From Chelonoidis abingdonii (taxonomy: Eukaryota; Chordata; Testudines; Testudinidae): 64,000 nucleotides of DNA. The stretch's first letter is position 1; each line of letters opens with the position of its first letter. A program made the translations under genes and the position numbers. The notes beneath the pieces were generated by a model that had not been told where the DNA came from, searched no databases, and saw nothing but the letters and a program-made list of their open reading frames with translations. The stretch covers positions 10,768,152 through 10,832,151 of the forward strand of contig NC_133782.1 of the NCBI RefSeq assembly GCF_003597395.2. The letters are read 5' to 3'. Of this stretch, positions 34,900 through 44,104 are shown piece after piece.

Positions 34900-35115
34900 A
34901 GTGTTATAGCTGTGTCAGTCCCAGGATATTAGAGAGACAAGGTGGGTGAGGTAATATATGTTATTGGACCAATTTCTGTTGGTGGGAGAGAGAAGCTTTT
35001 GAGCTTACAGGTAAAAGCAGAGCTCAGTGTAACCCCAAAAGCTTGTCATTTTCACCACCAGAAATTGGTCCAATAACATACTACCCCATCAATCTTTTGT
35101 CTTTCTCTATCTCTC
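34900..35115. repeat. Long-inverted-repeat element (CCCAGGATATTAGAGAGA family)
   Basis: The left arm (about 34945-35003) contains GTTATTGGACCAATTTCTG and AAGCTTTTGAG. The right arm (about 35037-35090) contains their reverse complements, CAGAAATTGGTCCAATAAC and CAAAAGCTT. The whole copy can fold into one long hairpin. Confidence 0.75.
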
Positions 35116-36849
35116 ATGACATTCTCACATTCCTGCAGCCTAGCAGGAGCCTCAAGCATCTACCTGGGCTGAGAACAAAAGCTGTAGTTACTCCTTCTGT
35201 CCACCAAGGTCTGCAGGGACACCTGCTCTGCAGGTAGCCACCTCTCTGTCTCCCCTTTAGGTGTTCCCTCTGCTGGAGGAGGTCGGGAAAGGCTCAAGCA
35301 ACAGGAGGTCTGCTAGCTGGGACAGAAGGTGAGTGGGTTCAGTACAGGCACCAAGCTCTCCCGCCAGAGTACAGCCAATCCCTGGGAGACTCCAGCCACC
35401 CAACCGACCCTTGGAGTAGCCAGCTAACATTCCCCCAAACTGTACTGTGCACCTCCTGATTCCAGCAACCCCAGCTCCCACTAATTCACACCCCTTCTAG
35501 CACCCACCCAAACTAGCTCCCAACCATGCCAGCTGCTAAGTTTTATGCAGCTTCATGGCCTACTCCTCCCACTGCATTTGGGACGCAGTATGCTGACCAT
35601 AAACTCAAGTTTATGCTCACATGCAAATATTTGAAAATGTTCGTAACTCATTCATAAAACTTCATATCCAGCTGCATAAAACTTAACAGCTCTGCTAAGG
35701 TCAGAAATCAGCTCTCATACTGAAAGCCATAAGTGCTAGATCTGTACCCAGGACAGTATTGTGGGACTTCCTGGACATTTTAATATAAGCAGGAGAGCCT
35801 GATTTTCCCACTGTTAGACCAATTTATATTGGTGGAACTCCTTGGACTTGAATGCAGATTCGCTAGTTTTTACACCAGTGTAACACAGTGGAGAGCCAGT
35901 CCTTGAGTGTTTACTTTCTGGACAATTATGCAGTAAAAGTGCTTATGTTATTGTCACGGCAAAAGTCATCTTATCAAAAGATTGGTCTGTTTGAATCCTG
36001 TCTCATTACTGTAAATTGTCCTTTTCTACTCTGAAATGAAAACTATATGATTGATTTACTGGTGAAATCCAGTCTTTCAAAAATAAGAGCTTGACCCTGA
36101 AAACCTACCCTGAATAATCCCATTGAGCTCAATGGCATTACTTGCATGAGTAATGACTGGGATCAGGTTCTGTTCAAACTATTTGAGTAGGTTTTTTTTT
36201 TAACTGAATAGTTTAAACATTTATACTTATTTTAACGTGTCAATAGAGGCAAAAAGTCAAATACTGATTTAAAAATAAGCACTCTGGGTTTAAATATTCC
36301 TCAGGATCAAGCCAAAACACTCACATGCACTGAGTTCACAATGAGGACTTCAGATTAGTGGATATTTTTAATTTATTCAGTTGAAAATAATATATCATCC
36401 AGACAAGAAGTTTAAGAAATATAGGATGAAAAGCCTAAATTTAAGAAAACCTACCCTGAAGGATAGTAAATCAATGCAAATGAAGCATAATATGGGTTTT
36501 ACATTGAAATCATATACTTTCTAAAATTATTAATCAAATCCTTTAATTTTTAAAAATACAAACTTCTACCCTAAACCTTTCCTCCATTTGCTGCTCTCCT
36601 CACAGGGGAAAAAAAGCTCAAGTGAAAAAAAAAAATAGAATTCTCCTACTTCACTCTCCCACACTATCAATGTTGCACAACTGTCCCTTAGAGCTGAGCC
36701 AAATATGCATGTACTGTACTTGGTTTTGATTTGCCATGTCACTCACGGGTCCTTCTGAATTGATTTCAAATGGGCCAGGGTCAATGTGCATCCAGGATTC
36801 ATACAGCTGTGGCCAAAGACAGGCAACATCATGCATCATTAACGACTAC
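35116..36849. other. EDN3 intron 2, no recognised gene
   Basis: Near-palindromic repeats of the CCCATTGAGCTCAATGGC type occur at about 36085-36180. Otherwise nothing was assignable. Confidence 0.4.
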
Positions 36850-36857
36850 CCTCTGAC

Positions 36858-37764
36858 CAGGGTGGATAAAAATCAAATTTTTTTTTAATTTAAAAAATCG
36901 GATTTTTTTAAATTTAAATTGGATTTTTTGATAAAATTTTTTTTGGGGAAAAAACTCTATCTAAAGATAGTTTTAATTAAGATATATCACAATGGAATAG
37001 GGATTATAAATTATAGTTCTATAGTATGAGACAATATATTCATGTAATGTTTAAGAAAAGTTTTGTAAATGAGTTCCAATAGTTCATGGATTAGGGACCC
37101 AATTTTATGGGGTTCTAGGGGCTTCTGTATAGATTATTTAGGTTAATCTTTCTATCTATCCAATGGGATTCAGTGCTCAGTCTAGAAGATACCATCAGAA
37201 ATGCTTAGTTTTGCCGTTCTCAGACTGTGGATTTATGTCTCCAGAGATAACATGCTTGTTAACAGCAAAAAAATGTTTTAAAATAAATATATATAGAGAG
37301 GTGAGAAATAACAAACCTCAACCCTATTGTCCTTCTGCAAATTTGTGTACACAGAGTCAATCCTTTACCTCTCTCTAAAAGTGCAAAGTTTCAAAAAGTT
37401 CAATGAATAGAACATTGTTGGGAGCAGAATACGTCTGGACAAGGAAAGGAAGTCTGGAGATAAATGTGAAAAGGGAGAGACAGGCAATAGAAACAAAAGT
37501 GAAACTGAGCAGCATATTCCAGAAGTCTTGAGGTCTTTCTGAGTGTAGCCTGCATTGATCTGAGATCTACCATACCATTCTCTCACTAGAAGGGAAACCT
37601 TTAATGGCAGCAGGCCATAAAAGAGACCCACTATGGGTCTCATCTATCTCTGAGTTCTGAAGAATATGTATTAAGGTTATAACAAACAACAAGAATGCAC
37701 TTTTATGTAGAAATCCATGATTAAATCGAGTCTTCCTGACACAGGTTAAATCAAATCCACCCTG
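36858..37764. mobile_element. 907-base hAT element with exact 8-base duplication
   Basis: The left end CAGGGTGGATAAAAATCAAAT and the right end TTAAATCAAATCCACCCTG are inverted. CCTCTGAC is exact on both sides (36850-36857, 37765-37772). AT-rich subterminal arms repeat AAATCNGATTTTT. No transposase frame is present; the longest open frames are 71-94 codons. It is nonautonomous and probably a younger copy than its hAT neighbours. Confidence 0.92.
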
Positions 37765-37772
37765 CCTCTGAC

Positions 37773-38581
37773 CAGAATTGATGGTGGGCTGAGGGCTCTG
37801 CACATGATTGATGAGAGCTGCAAATTGGCTTGGCAAGCACCCCACATCCATAAGAAGGTTGCTATATTCAAAGACAAAGCCTCAATCCTGTTCCTGCTGG
37901 ACTAAAAAGGGACTTTTGCCACCAACTTAAAGGGGTGCAGAATCTAACCCCAAAAAGTTCAAATCGGTTTTGGAACTCGTGGGGAAAACATTTACAATGA
38001 AGTTATTGGTTATTAAAAGTTTCACCAGTCAAGCCTTGGTTTAAATACGAGTGATAAATATTTAGCTAAAATTACTCCTAACTAAGCCCAGTGGTGGTGA
38101 ACCATGGAGTTTCAAGGACCGGGGTGACTAGTTACTGCACATTTACAGAGTTCATAAGACTTGTCAATTGACAGTGCTTCCAGCTGGGATTGGTTGATGC
38201 ATTCACAAAGGAAGTGGTGCTGGATACAGCCTGTTAAGTCAGGACCCATTAGCTTCATTTATTTTTGCTGTTACTTGATTTTTCTCAGAGTTGTTATTCT
38301 GAACAAATTAAAGTCCTTATAGTTCATTAAAAACACATGTTTAGATAAATTGCAGAAGTTCCCAAACTGTGGTCAGTGGACCAGTTGCTGGTGGTCAATG
38401 GAAAGCTGGATGGTCACAGACGGATGACGACTCTGCCTTGTTTCCAGCTTCTAATGTGCATTAAATGAAGCTAAAAATACATTAAGTTCTTTCCTAATTA
38501 CTTTTTCAAGGTACAAATGCTGTGGCTCCTCCAGGGATGTTATCAGATTATTAGTAGGAGGCACCCCATGAAACATTCCCC
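37773..38581. other. EDN3 intron 2, no recognised feature
   Basis: No supported gene or repeat end. Confidence 0.4.
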
Positions 38582-38584
38582 TTA

Positions 38585-38860
38585 GGCTACGGCTACACTA
38601 TGAGCTAGGGTTGTGATTCCCCTGCTCGCATACGCATACTCACACTAGTTCTCACTGAAGTAGTGCAAATAAAAATAACAGTGGAGGCATGACTTAGCTG
38701 TGCTAAGTTCAAACCTGCCTGAAACTCATGAGGACATACCCAGCACAGCTAAACCAGTCTCTGCTGTTGCTACCCATGCTACATTGCTATTTATACTTGA
38801 GGTACTGTGAATATGTGTATGTCAGCAAGGGAATCACTAGTTCATAGTGTAGGCGTGGCC
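38585..38860. mobile_element. Harbinger-type MITE with TTA duplication
   Basis: GGCTACGGCTACACTATGAGC and TTCATAGTGTAGGCGTGGCC are inverted. TTA lies directly on both sides (38582-38584, 38861-38863). 276 bases, noncoding. Confidence 0.9.
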
Positions 38861-39060
38861 TTAGAATATATTTAAGACTCTTGGACTTCTTGTTTCAGGC
38901 AGGAGATCGGAGCGCCCCCAGTCTAGATACAGGAGCCAAGGCTCAAATTGAGGCTGTAGGCTCAGTGTTACTCTGTCCTGGACTAGGTCTTTCTATTAAT
39001 CCATCTAGGTATTGATCCTGCTGTTCAACATGCAAGCCCCTCCCAGCCTGAGTTTTAGGA

Positions 39061-39250
39061 CAGGGATAGGCAACCTATGGCACGCATGCCGAAGGTGGCA
39101 TGCGAGCTGATTTTCAGGTCCTGGCCACTGCTCTGGGGGGCTCTGCATTTTAATTTAATTTTAAATGAAGCTTCTTAAACATTTTAAAAACCTTATTTAC
39201 TTTACATACAACAATAGTTTAGTTATATATTATAGACTTATAGAAAGAGA
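39061..39250. mobile_element. hAT nonautonomous element, left part, cut by the gap
   Basis: CAGGGATAGGCAACCTATGG and the TGAAGCTTCTTAAACATTTT body match the copies at 29731 and 53104. The right half would lie in the run of N that starts at 39251. Confidence 0.85.
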
Positions 39251-40021
39251 NNNNNNNNNNNNNNNNNNNNNNNNNNNNNNNNNNNNNNNNNNNNNNNNNN
39301 NNNNNNNNNNNNNNNNNNNNNNNNNNNNNNNNNNNNNNNNNNNNNNNNNNNNNNNNNNNNNNNNNNNNNNNNNNNNNNNNNNNNNNNNNNNNNNNNNNNN
39401 NNNNNNNNNNNNNNNNNNNNNNNNNNNNNNNNNNNNNNNNNNNNNNNNNNNNNNNNNNNNNNNNNNNNNNNNNNNNNNNNNNNNNNNNNNNNNNNNNNNN
39501 NNNNNNNNNNNNNNNNNNNNNNNNNNNNNNNNNNNNNNNNNNNNNNNNNNNNNNNNNNNNNNNNNNNNNNNNNNNNNNNNNNNNNNNNNNNNNNNNNNNN
39601 NNNNNNNNNNNNNNNNNNNNNNNNNNNNNNNNNNNNNNNNNNNNNNNNNNNNNNNNNNNNNNNNNNNNNNNNNNNNNNNNNNNNNNNNNNNNNNNNNNNN
39701 NNNNNNNNNNNNNNNNNNNNNNNNNNNNNNNNNNNNNNNNNNNNNNNNNNNNNNNNNNNNNNNNNNNNNNNNNNNNNNNNNNNNNNNNNNNNNNNNNNNN
39801 NNNNNNNNNNNNNNNNNNNNNNNNNNNNNNNNNNNNNNNNNNNNNNNNNNNNNNNNNNNNNNNNNNNNNNNNNNNNNNNNNNNNNNNNNNNNNNNNNNNN
39901 NNNNNNNNNNNNNNNNNNNNNNNNNNNNNNNNNNNNNNNNNNNNNNNNNNNNNNNNNNNNNNNNNNNNNNNNNNNNNNNNNNNNNNNNNNNNNNNNNNNN
40001 NNNNNNNNNNNNNNNNNNNNN
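39251..40021. other. Assembly gap (771 N)
   Basis: An unbroken run of N. Two long 'open frames' across it are artefacts of the unknown bases. Confidence 0.99.
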
Positions 40022-40229
40022 TATCTAGTTTGCATATTAATTCAAGTTCAGCAGCTTCTCATTGGAGTCTGTTTTTGAAGCTTTTCTGTTGCAAAATTGC
40101 CACCTTAATGTCTGTCACTGAGTGATTAGAGAGGCTGAAGTGTACATTGGCCAAACCAGATAGTCTCTATGCAAAAGAATAAATGGACACAAATCTGACA
40201 TCAGGATCACAACATTCAAAAACCAGTAG

Positions 40230-40380
40230 GAGACCACTTCATGTTCTCTGTGTGTATAAATATCTTCTTACTGTATGTTCCATTCTATGCATCCAATGAA
40301 GTGGGCTGTAGCCCACGAAAGCTTATGCTCAAATAAATTTGTTAGTCTCTAAGGTGCCACAAGTATTCCTATTCTTTTTG
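40230..40380. repeat. Long-inverted-repeat element fragment (5831 family)
   Basis: CATGTTCTCTGTGTGTATAA, AATGAAGTGGGCTGTAGCCC and TTGTTAGTCTCTAAGGTGCC match the right half of the element at 5831-6201. The left half is missing. Confidence 0.75.
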
Positions 40381-41689
40381 TCAGAGGAAAGACTGTGTTG
40401 AGGCACAGTATAGGAAAGCATAGTAGAGATTAGAATTATGCTGGAATTTCAGGATGTGCGTGTCAGTGAAATTGATAATGTGCAGCTATGGACAGAAAAG
40501 AAAGTAAAAAAAGTCTACCTGAACAAATCTGCTCCCTGAGTGTATATTAAGTTTTCTCTGCTTATTTAGCGACAAATGAGATTTTACTACACTTATACTT
40601 CTGTTAGCTTTGCAAAGCTAGTGCAGGTGAGTTGAGGATTTTATTCTAGTTCAGGCAGCAACAGAATTGTTAATTAAGGGCTTGATTCCCCCCTTGATTG
40701 CCCTTCCTCATGTGATAGTCCCTTCAATGGGATGATTCATATGAGTTCTCCACAGCGGAGGGGGGGTCATTAAATCCAGCACCAAGTTCCAAAAGCAGGA
40801 TCTCAGCTAACTTGTTAAGAAGCATGAGCCAAGACTCCCAACTGAGTTGACAGGGCTGGCACTAAGAAAAGCCATCTTTTTACAGGTTAATTTAGCAGAT
40901 TTTCCCTGGGGTCACTGAGAGACGACAAACATGGAACCTCCAGAGAGTCACTTTTCAGAGCAGAACTTTAATATTTTTCTCTCTGTACAAAGGGCACGAT
41001 GGGATAGTTCACTGGCTACAAACAACCCTTTCCATTTATTATTATGTAGAATCTGACCTCCAGAGCACTAGGCACTTTGAGGGCAATTCCAAAGAGAATG
41101 CAATCTAAAAATATGGCTGCTGCTGTCCTGCCTTCCTTGCACTGAGATATCAGTTCCCTAGACAAGAGCTGCTATAAGTTTGGCGCACATTCACACACTC
41201 TCAGTCCGGGGCCTCATAACTGGTAAGATGGCCAAGCAGCATCTGCGGTCTGCAAGGATCATCCTACAGCCCTCCTGTACCATTCCCGGGAGGGACCCTC
41301 AGCCCCTGACTCGCTCTGATGTACTGGTTCCCAGCTCCCCCAGAAAAGGAATCTCCTTACTCCTCACGGACACAGCATCTTTTCCCTCCCTGAAGGGGCC
41401 TCGTTCACTCTAGGGGGCTGAGCCCAGCACCCAATTCCCAGGCTAGCTCACTCTGGGTGGCTGGCCCTCTATCCCCATGGGGGGCGAGGGGTCACTCCAC
41501 TCCTTATCCCCTTCCTTTTCTCATCCTTCAAGGCTTGGAGATAGAACAGGAACTCATGTCAAGGGGCTGCTCCCCAGCCATAGCCCCGTCCCACCATGTC
41601 TCTGGCTCACTCACTTTGGAGAGCCAGTCCCCATCTGCTCATTCCAGCCCAGCTCCAGCTCCAAAGCTCCCCTGGGATTGCCTGAACAC
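40381..41689. other. EDN3 intron 2, no recognised gene
   Basis: AT-rich at first, then moderately C-rich as it approaches the minisatellite. Open frames at 41180-41689 have no family match and run into the repeat. Confidence 0.4.
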
Positions 41690-43195
41690 CAGGTGCTGCT
41701 CCCCCTGCCCCACCCCGGGGGGGCTCTCCCCCAGCCCTCCCAGGCATGCTGCTCCCCCCTATCCCCTCTCCCTGGGGTGCTGCTCCCCCTATACCCAGGG
41801 GTATCTCCCAAGGGTGCTGCTCTCCCTATCCCCGGGATTGCTCCCCTTATACCAGGGATCTCTCCCCCCAACTCTCCCAGGCATGCTGCTCCCCCCATCC
41901 CTGGGGGGGTCTGTCCCAAGCATGCTGCTCCCCCTATCCCTACAATCTCTTCTCCCCAGGCCTCCCAGGCATGCTGCTCTCCTCACCACCTGGGATCTCT
42001 CCCTCCAGCTCTCTCAGGGGTGCTGCTCCCCCCTATACCTGGGATGTCTTCCCTCCAGCTCTCCCTGGGGTGCTGCTCCCCCTATCCCGAGGGTGTCCCC
42101 CCCCCAGCCTTCCCAGACATTCTGCTCTCCTCCTCCCTGGGATCTCTCCCTCCAGCTCTCTCGGGGGTGCTGCTCACCCCCACCCCACTGCCAGGGTCTC
42201 TCTGGGGTGCTTCCTCCCAATGCCCGGGGAGGTCTTGCTGGGGTGCTGCCCCCCACCACGCCCGGGGTCCTCTCTGAGGTGGCACCTCCCCATGGCTGGG
42301 GGGGTCTCGCTGGGGTGCTGCTCCTCCCACATCTGGGGTCTCGCTGGAGTGCCACCTCTCCCATGCCCAGCGGGGTCTTGCTGAGGTGCCACCACCCCCA
42401 TGCTCGGGGGGGGGTCTCGCCGAAGTGCTGCCCCCCACCATGCCCGGGGGGTGTCTTGCTGGGGTGCTGCCCCCCACCATGCCTGGGGTCTCTCTGAGGT
42501 GCCACCCCCCCCACGGCTAGGGGGGTCTTGCTGGGGTGCCGCCCCCCCCACGCCCGGGGTCTCTCTGAGGTGCCGCCCCCCCCCCGGGGCGGCTCTAGAC
42601 ATTCCGCGGCCCCAAGCACGGCGGCACGCGGCAGGGGCGCTCTGCCGGTCAGCGGCACACTTGGGGGGCGCTCTGCCGGTCGCCGGTCCCGCGGCTCCAG
42701 TGGACCTCCCGCATGCGACCGGCAGGGCGCCCCCCGCGGCATGCCGCCCCAAGCACACACTTGGCGTGCTAGGGCCTGGAGCCGCCCCTGCCCCCCACGC
42801 CCGGGATCTCTCTGAGGTGGCACCCGCCCCCCACGCTCGGGCTCTCGCTGGGGTGCCGTCCCTCCCCACGCCCGGTGGGGGGGTCTCCCTGAGGTGCTGC
42901 CCCCCCACACACCCGGGATCTCTCTGAGGTGGCACCCCCCCCACGCCCAGGCTCTCGCTGGGGTGCCGTCCCTCCCCACGCCCAGGGGGGTCTCCCTGAG
43001 GTGCTGCCCCCCCACGCCCGGGCTCTCGCTGGGGTGCTGCCCCCCCATGCCCGGGGGGGTCTCCCTGAGGTGTTGCCCCCCCCCACGCCCGGGATCTCCC
43101 TGAGGTGGCACCCCCCCCCACGCCCGGGCTCTCGCTGGGGTGCCGTCCCTCCCCACGCCCGGGGGGGGGTCTCGCCGGAGTGCCGCCCCCGCCGC
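41690..43195. repeat. C-rich minisatellite in EDN3 intron 2, abutting the exon 2 donor
   Basis: On the plus strand the array repeats units of about 35-40 bases of the type GGGGTGCTGCCCCCC-ACGCCCGGGG-TCTCGCT, alternating with units carrying TCTCTGAGGTGCC. The distal part (41690-42160) uses a more pyrimidine-rich variant (GGCATGCTGCTCCCCCTATCCC). Near the exon there is higher-order structure: the block TGAGGTGGCACC ... GGGGTGCCGTCCCTCCCCACGCCC recurs at about 42813, 42925 and 43101. A hAT-type MITE interrupts the array at about 42583-42790. The EDN3 sense strand is the G-rich one, with dense runs of 4-9 G. The array starts within about 10 bases of the exon 2 splice donor. Several frames stay open through it for 200-514 codons only because the composition lacks stops. 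Confidence 0.9.
42583..42790. mobile_element. hAT-type MITE inside the EDN3 minisatellite
   Basis: The ends GGGGCGGCTCTAGAC and GGAGCCGCCCCTG form a terminal inverted repeat. The body matches the element at 7275-7471 in the other orientation (shared segments include CTCTGCCGGTCGCC, GGCATGCCGC and AAGCACACACTTGGCGTGCTAGGGCCTGGAG). Target duplications cannot be read because both flanks are minisatellite poly-C. It carries no gene. Confidence 0.8.
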
Positions 43196-43201
43196 ACTCA
43201 C

Positions 43202-43466
43202 TCGGGGGTGTTGATCCAGATGATGTCCAGGTGGCAGTAGTACACACACTCCTTGTCTTTGTAGGTGTAGCAAGTGCAGCGCTTGGCTCTGCGGCGCGGC
43301 GCTCCCGGGCCATCCGCCTTCCCTCCTCCGCCGGCCAGCAGCCCCCCTGCGGCGGCTCGGCCCGGGCTCTCTGCCCCTGCCAGCTCCCGGAGCGCGGGAA
43401 ACCTCGGGCCCCGGCCGCTGCCGCTCTCCGCGAGGGGTCGGGGGCGAGGCACGGGCAGCGAGAACC
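43202..43466 (-). CDS. EDN3: Endothelin-3 precursor, exon 2 (propeptide and mature peptide)
   Basis: Seen: acceptor CTGCAG just before 43466 with a pyrimidine-rich tract, and donor GTGAGT from 43201. The 265 bases enter in phase 1 and leave in phase 2. Precursor residues 19-80 are a Gly/Ala/Arg/Pro-rich propeptide ending in RRRAKR, a furin-type site. Residues 81-101 are the mature 21-residue peptide, with cysteines at mature positions 1, 3, 11 and 15, the [15 protein letters not shown] core and a C-terminal Trp. INTP(E) follows, so the Trp-Ile bond cut by endothelin-converting enzyme is present. Known: the two disulfides are 1-15 and 3-11, and the peptide acts mainly on EDNRB in neural-crest, melanocyte and enteric-neuron development. 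The Thr2, Thr5, Tyr6, Lys7 and Tyr14 pattern separates endothelin-3 from -1 and -2. Odd: mature position 4 is Tyr, where human endothelin-3 has Phe. The exon abuts a minisatellite in intron 2. Confidence 0.96.
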
Positions 43467-44016
43467 CTGCAGGGTGGGGAGAGAAGAAAGGCTGAGCCGC
43501 GAGGGAGCAGCCGCTTGGGGGGTCCCATCCCTCGGCTCTGGCTCCCCCACTCCCAGCGAGGGACTTGTCCTTTCCAATGGCGCCCCGCACCCTTGTAACC
43601 GGATTGCTTGTGCGGGCTGGCGAGGGGCTGAGTTTGGCTTGAATGCCCTGGCGGACGGTAGGTACCGAGGGAGCTCCCGGGTTCTCTGCCTGCTTTGGGC
43701 CCCCCCGGAGCAATGCACGAGCAGGGTGCAGCGTGCCCGTGGCCCAGGGTGCTGCCCGAGGAGTTCGTGTTTCGGGTTAGGCGCGATTCGCAGGCGAGGA
43801 TTAGTACGAGGAGGCCCCGTGCTTACAAGAGTTTAGTCTCTTTTCATGCAGCGTTCGTTTAGATTCGTTTTTTTTTTCTCCTTTAAACCCACCTTAACCT
43901 ACTGATTTGGGTTCCTATTTACTGATCACGCACCAGGAGCCGCTGGCGCTGCTGCCTGTGGCGGGAGGCTGCTGCAGCCCCCAGCTTTGTGTGCCAACCA
44001 AAAAATTCCCTTTTAC

Positions 44017-44068
44017 CTGCGCTCGAGGTCACTGTAAGTCCAAAGAGTAACAAGAATCCCAGCTCCAT
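44017..44068 (-). CDS. EDN3: Endothelin-3 precursor, coding exon 1 (signal peptide)
   Basis: Seen: an ATG at 44068 (minus strand) opens 17 codons starting MELGFLLLF and ending in TVTSSA, then one base of the next codon before a GT splice donor (GTAAAA, 44016-44011). The peptide is a classic signal sequence: short start, leucine-rich core, small residues at the end. Known: human EDN3 exon 1 encodes a very similar peptide, with the same 'LFGLTVTS' core and a first intron straight after Ala-Gly. The start was chosen because it matches the family start; an in-frame ATG further upstream (44104) would put 12 polar residues before the signal peptide and is less likely. The splice phase (1) fits exon 2. 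The product is a secreted peptide hormone precursor. The 5' UTR and transcription start could not be fixed; a TTTAAAA stretch at 44372-44378 is only a possible TATA-like element. Confidence 0.88.
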
Positions 44069-44104
44069 TAAATCCAAATGGCAAAACTTGTCAACGGCCG
44101 GCAA

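Noticed and set aside
39165..40035. Frames of 265-287 codons across the gap
   Set aside because: Made of unknown bases.
41457..42497. 346-codon plus-strand frame of Pro/Leu/Ser repeats
   Set aside because: Pure minisatellite translation, no domain and no splice context.
42014..43718. Open frames of 504 and 514 codons on the minus strand over the minisatellite and EDN3 exon 2
   Set aside because: They exist because G/C-rich tandem units lack stop codons. The products are low-complexity repeats (HPSKTPP/GVGGAAPQ type), and they read exon 2 in non-EDN3 frames. The EDN3 frame itself stops three bases past the donor.
43105..43836. 243-codon plus-strand frame antisense to EDN3 exon 2
   Set aside because: A shadow of the CpG-rich exon on the other strand.
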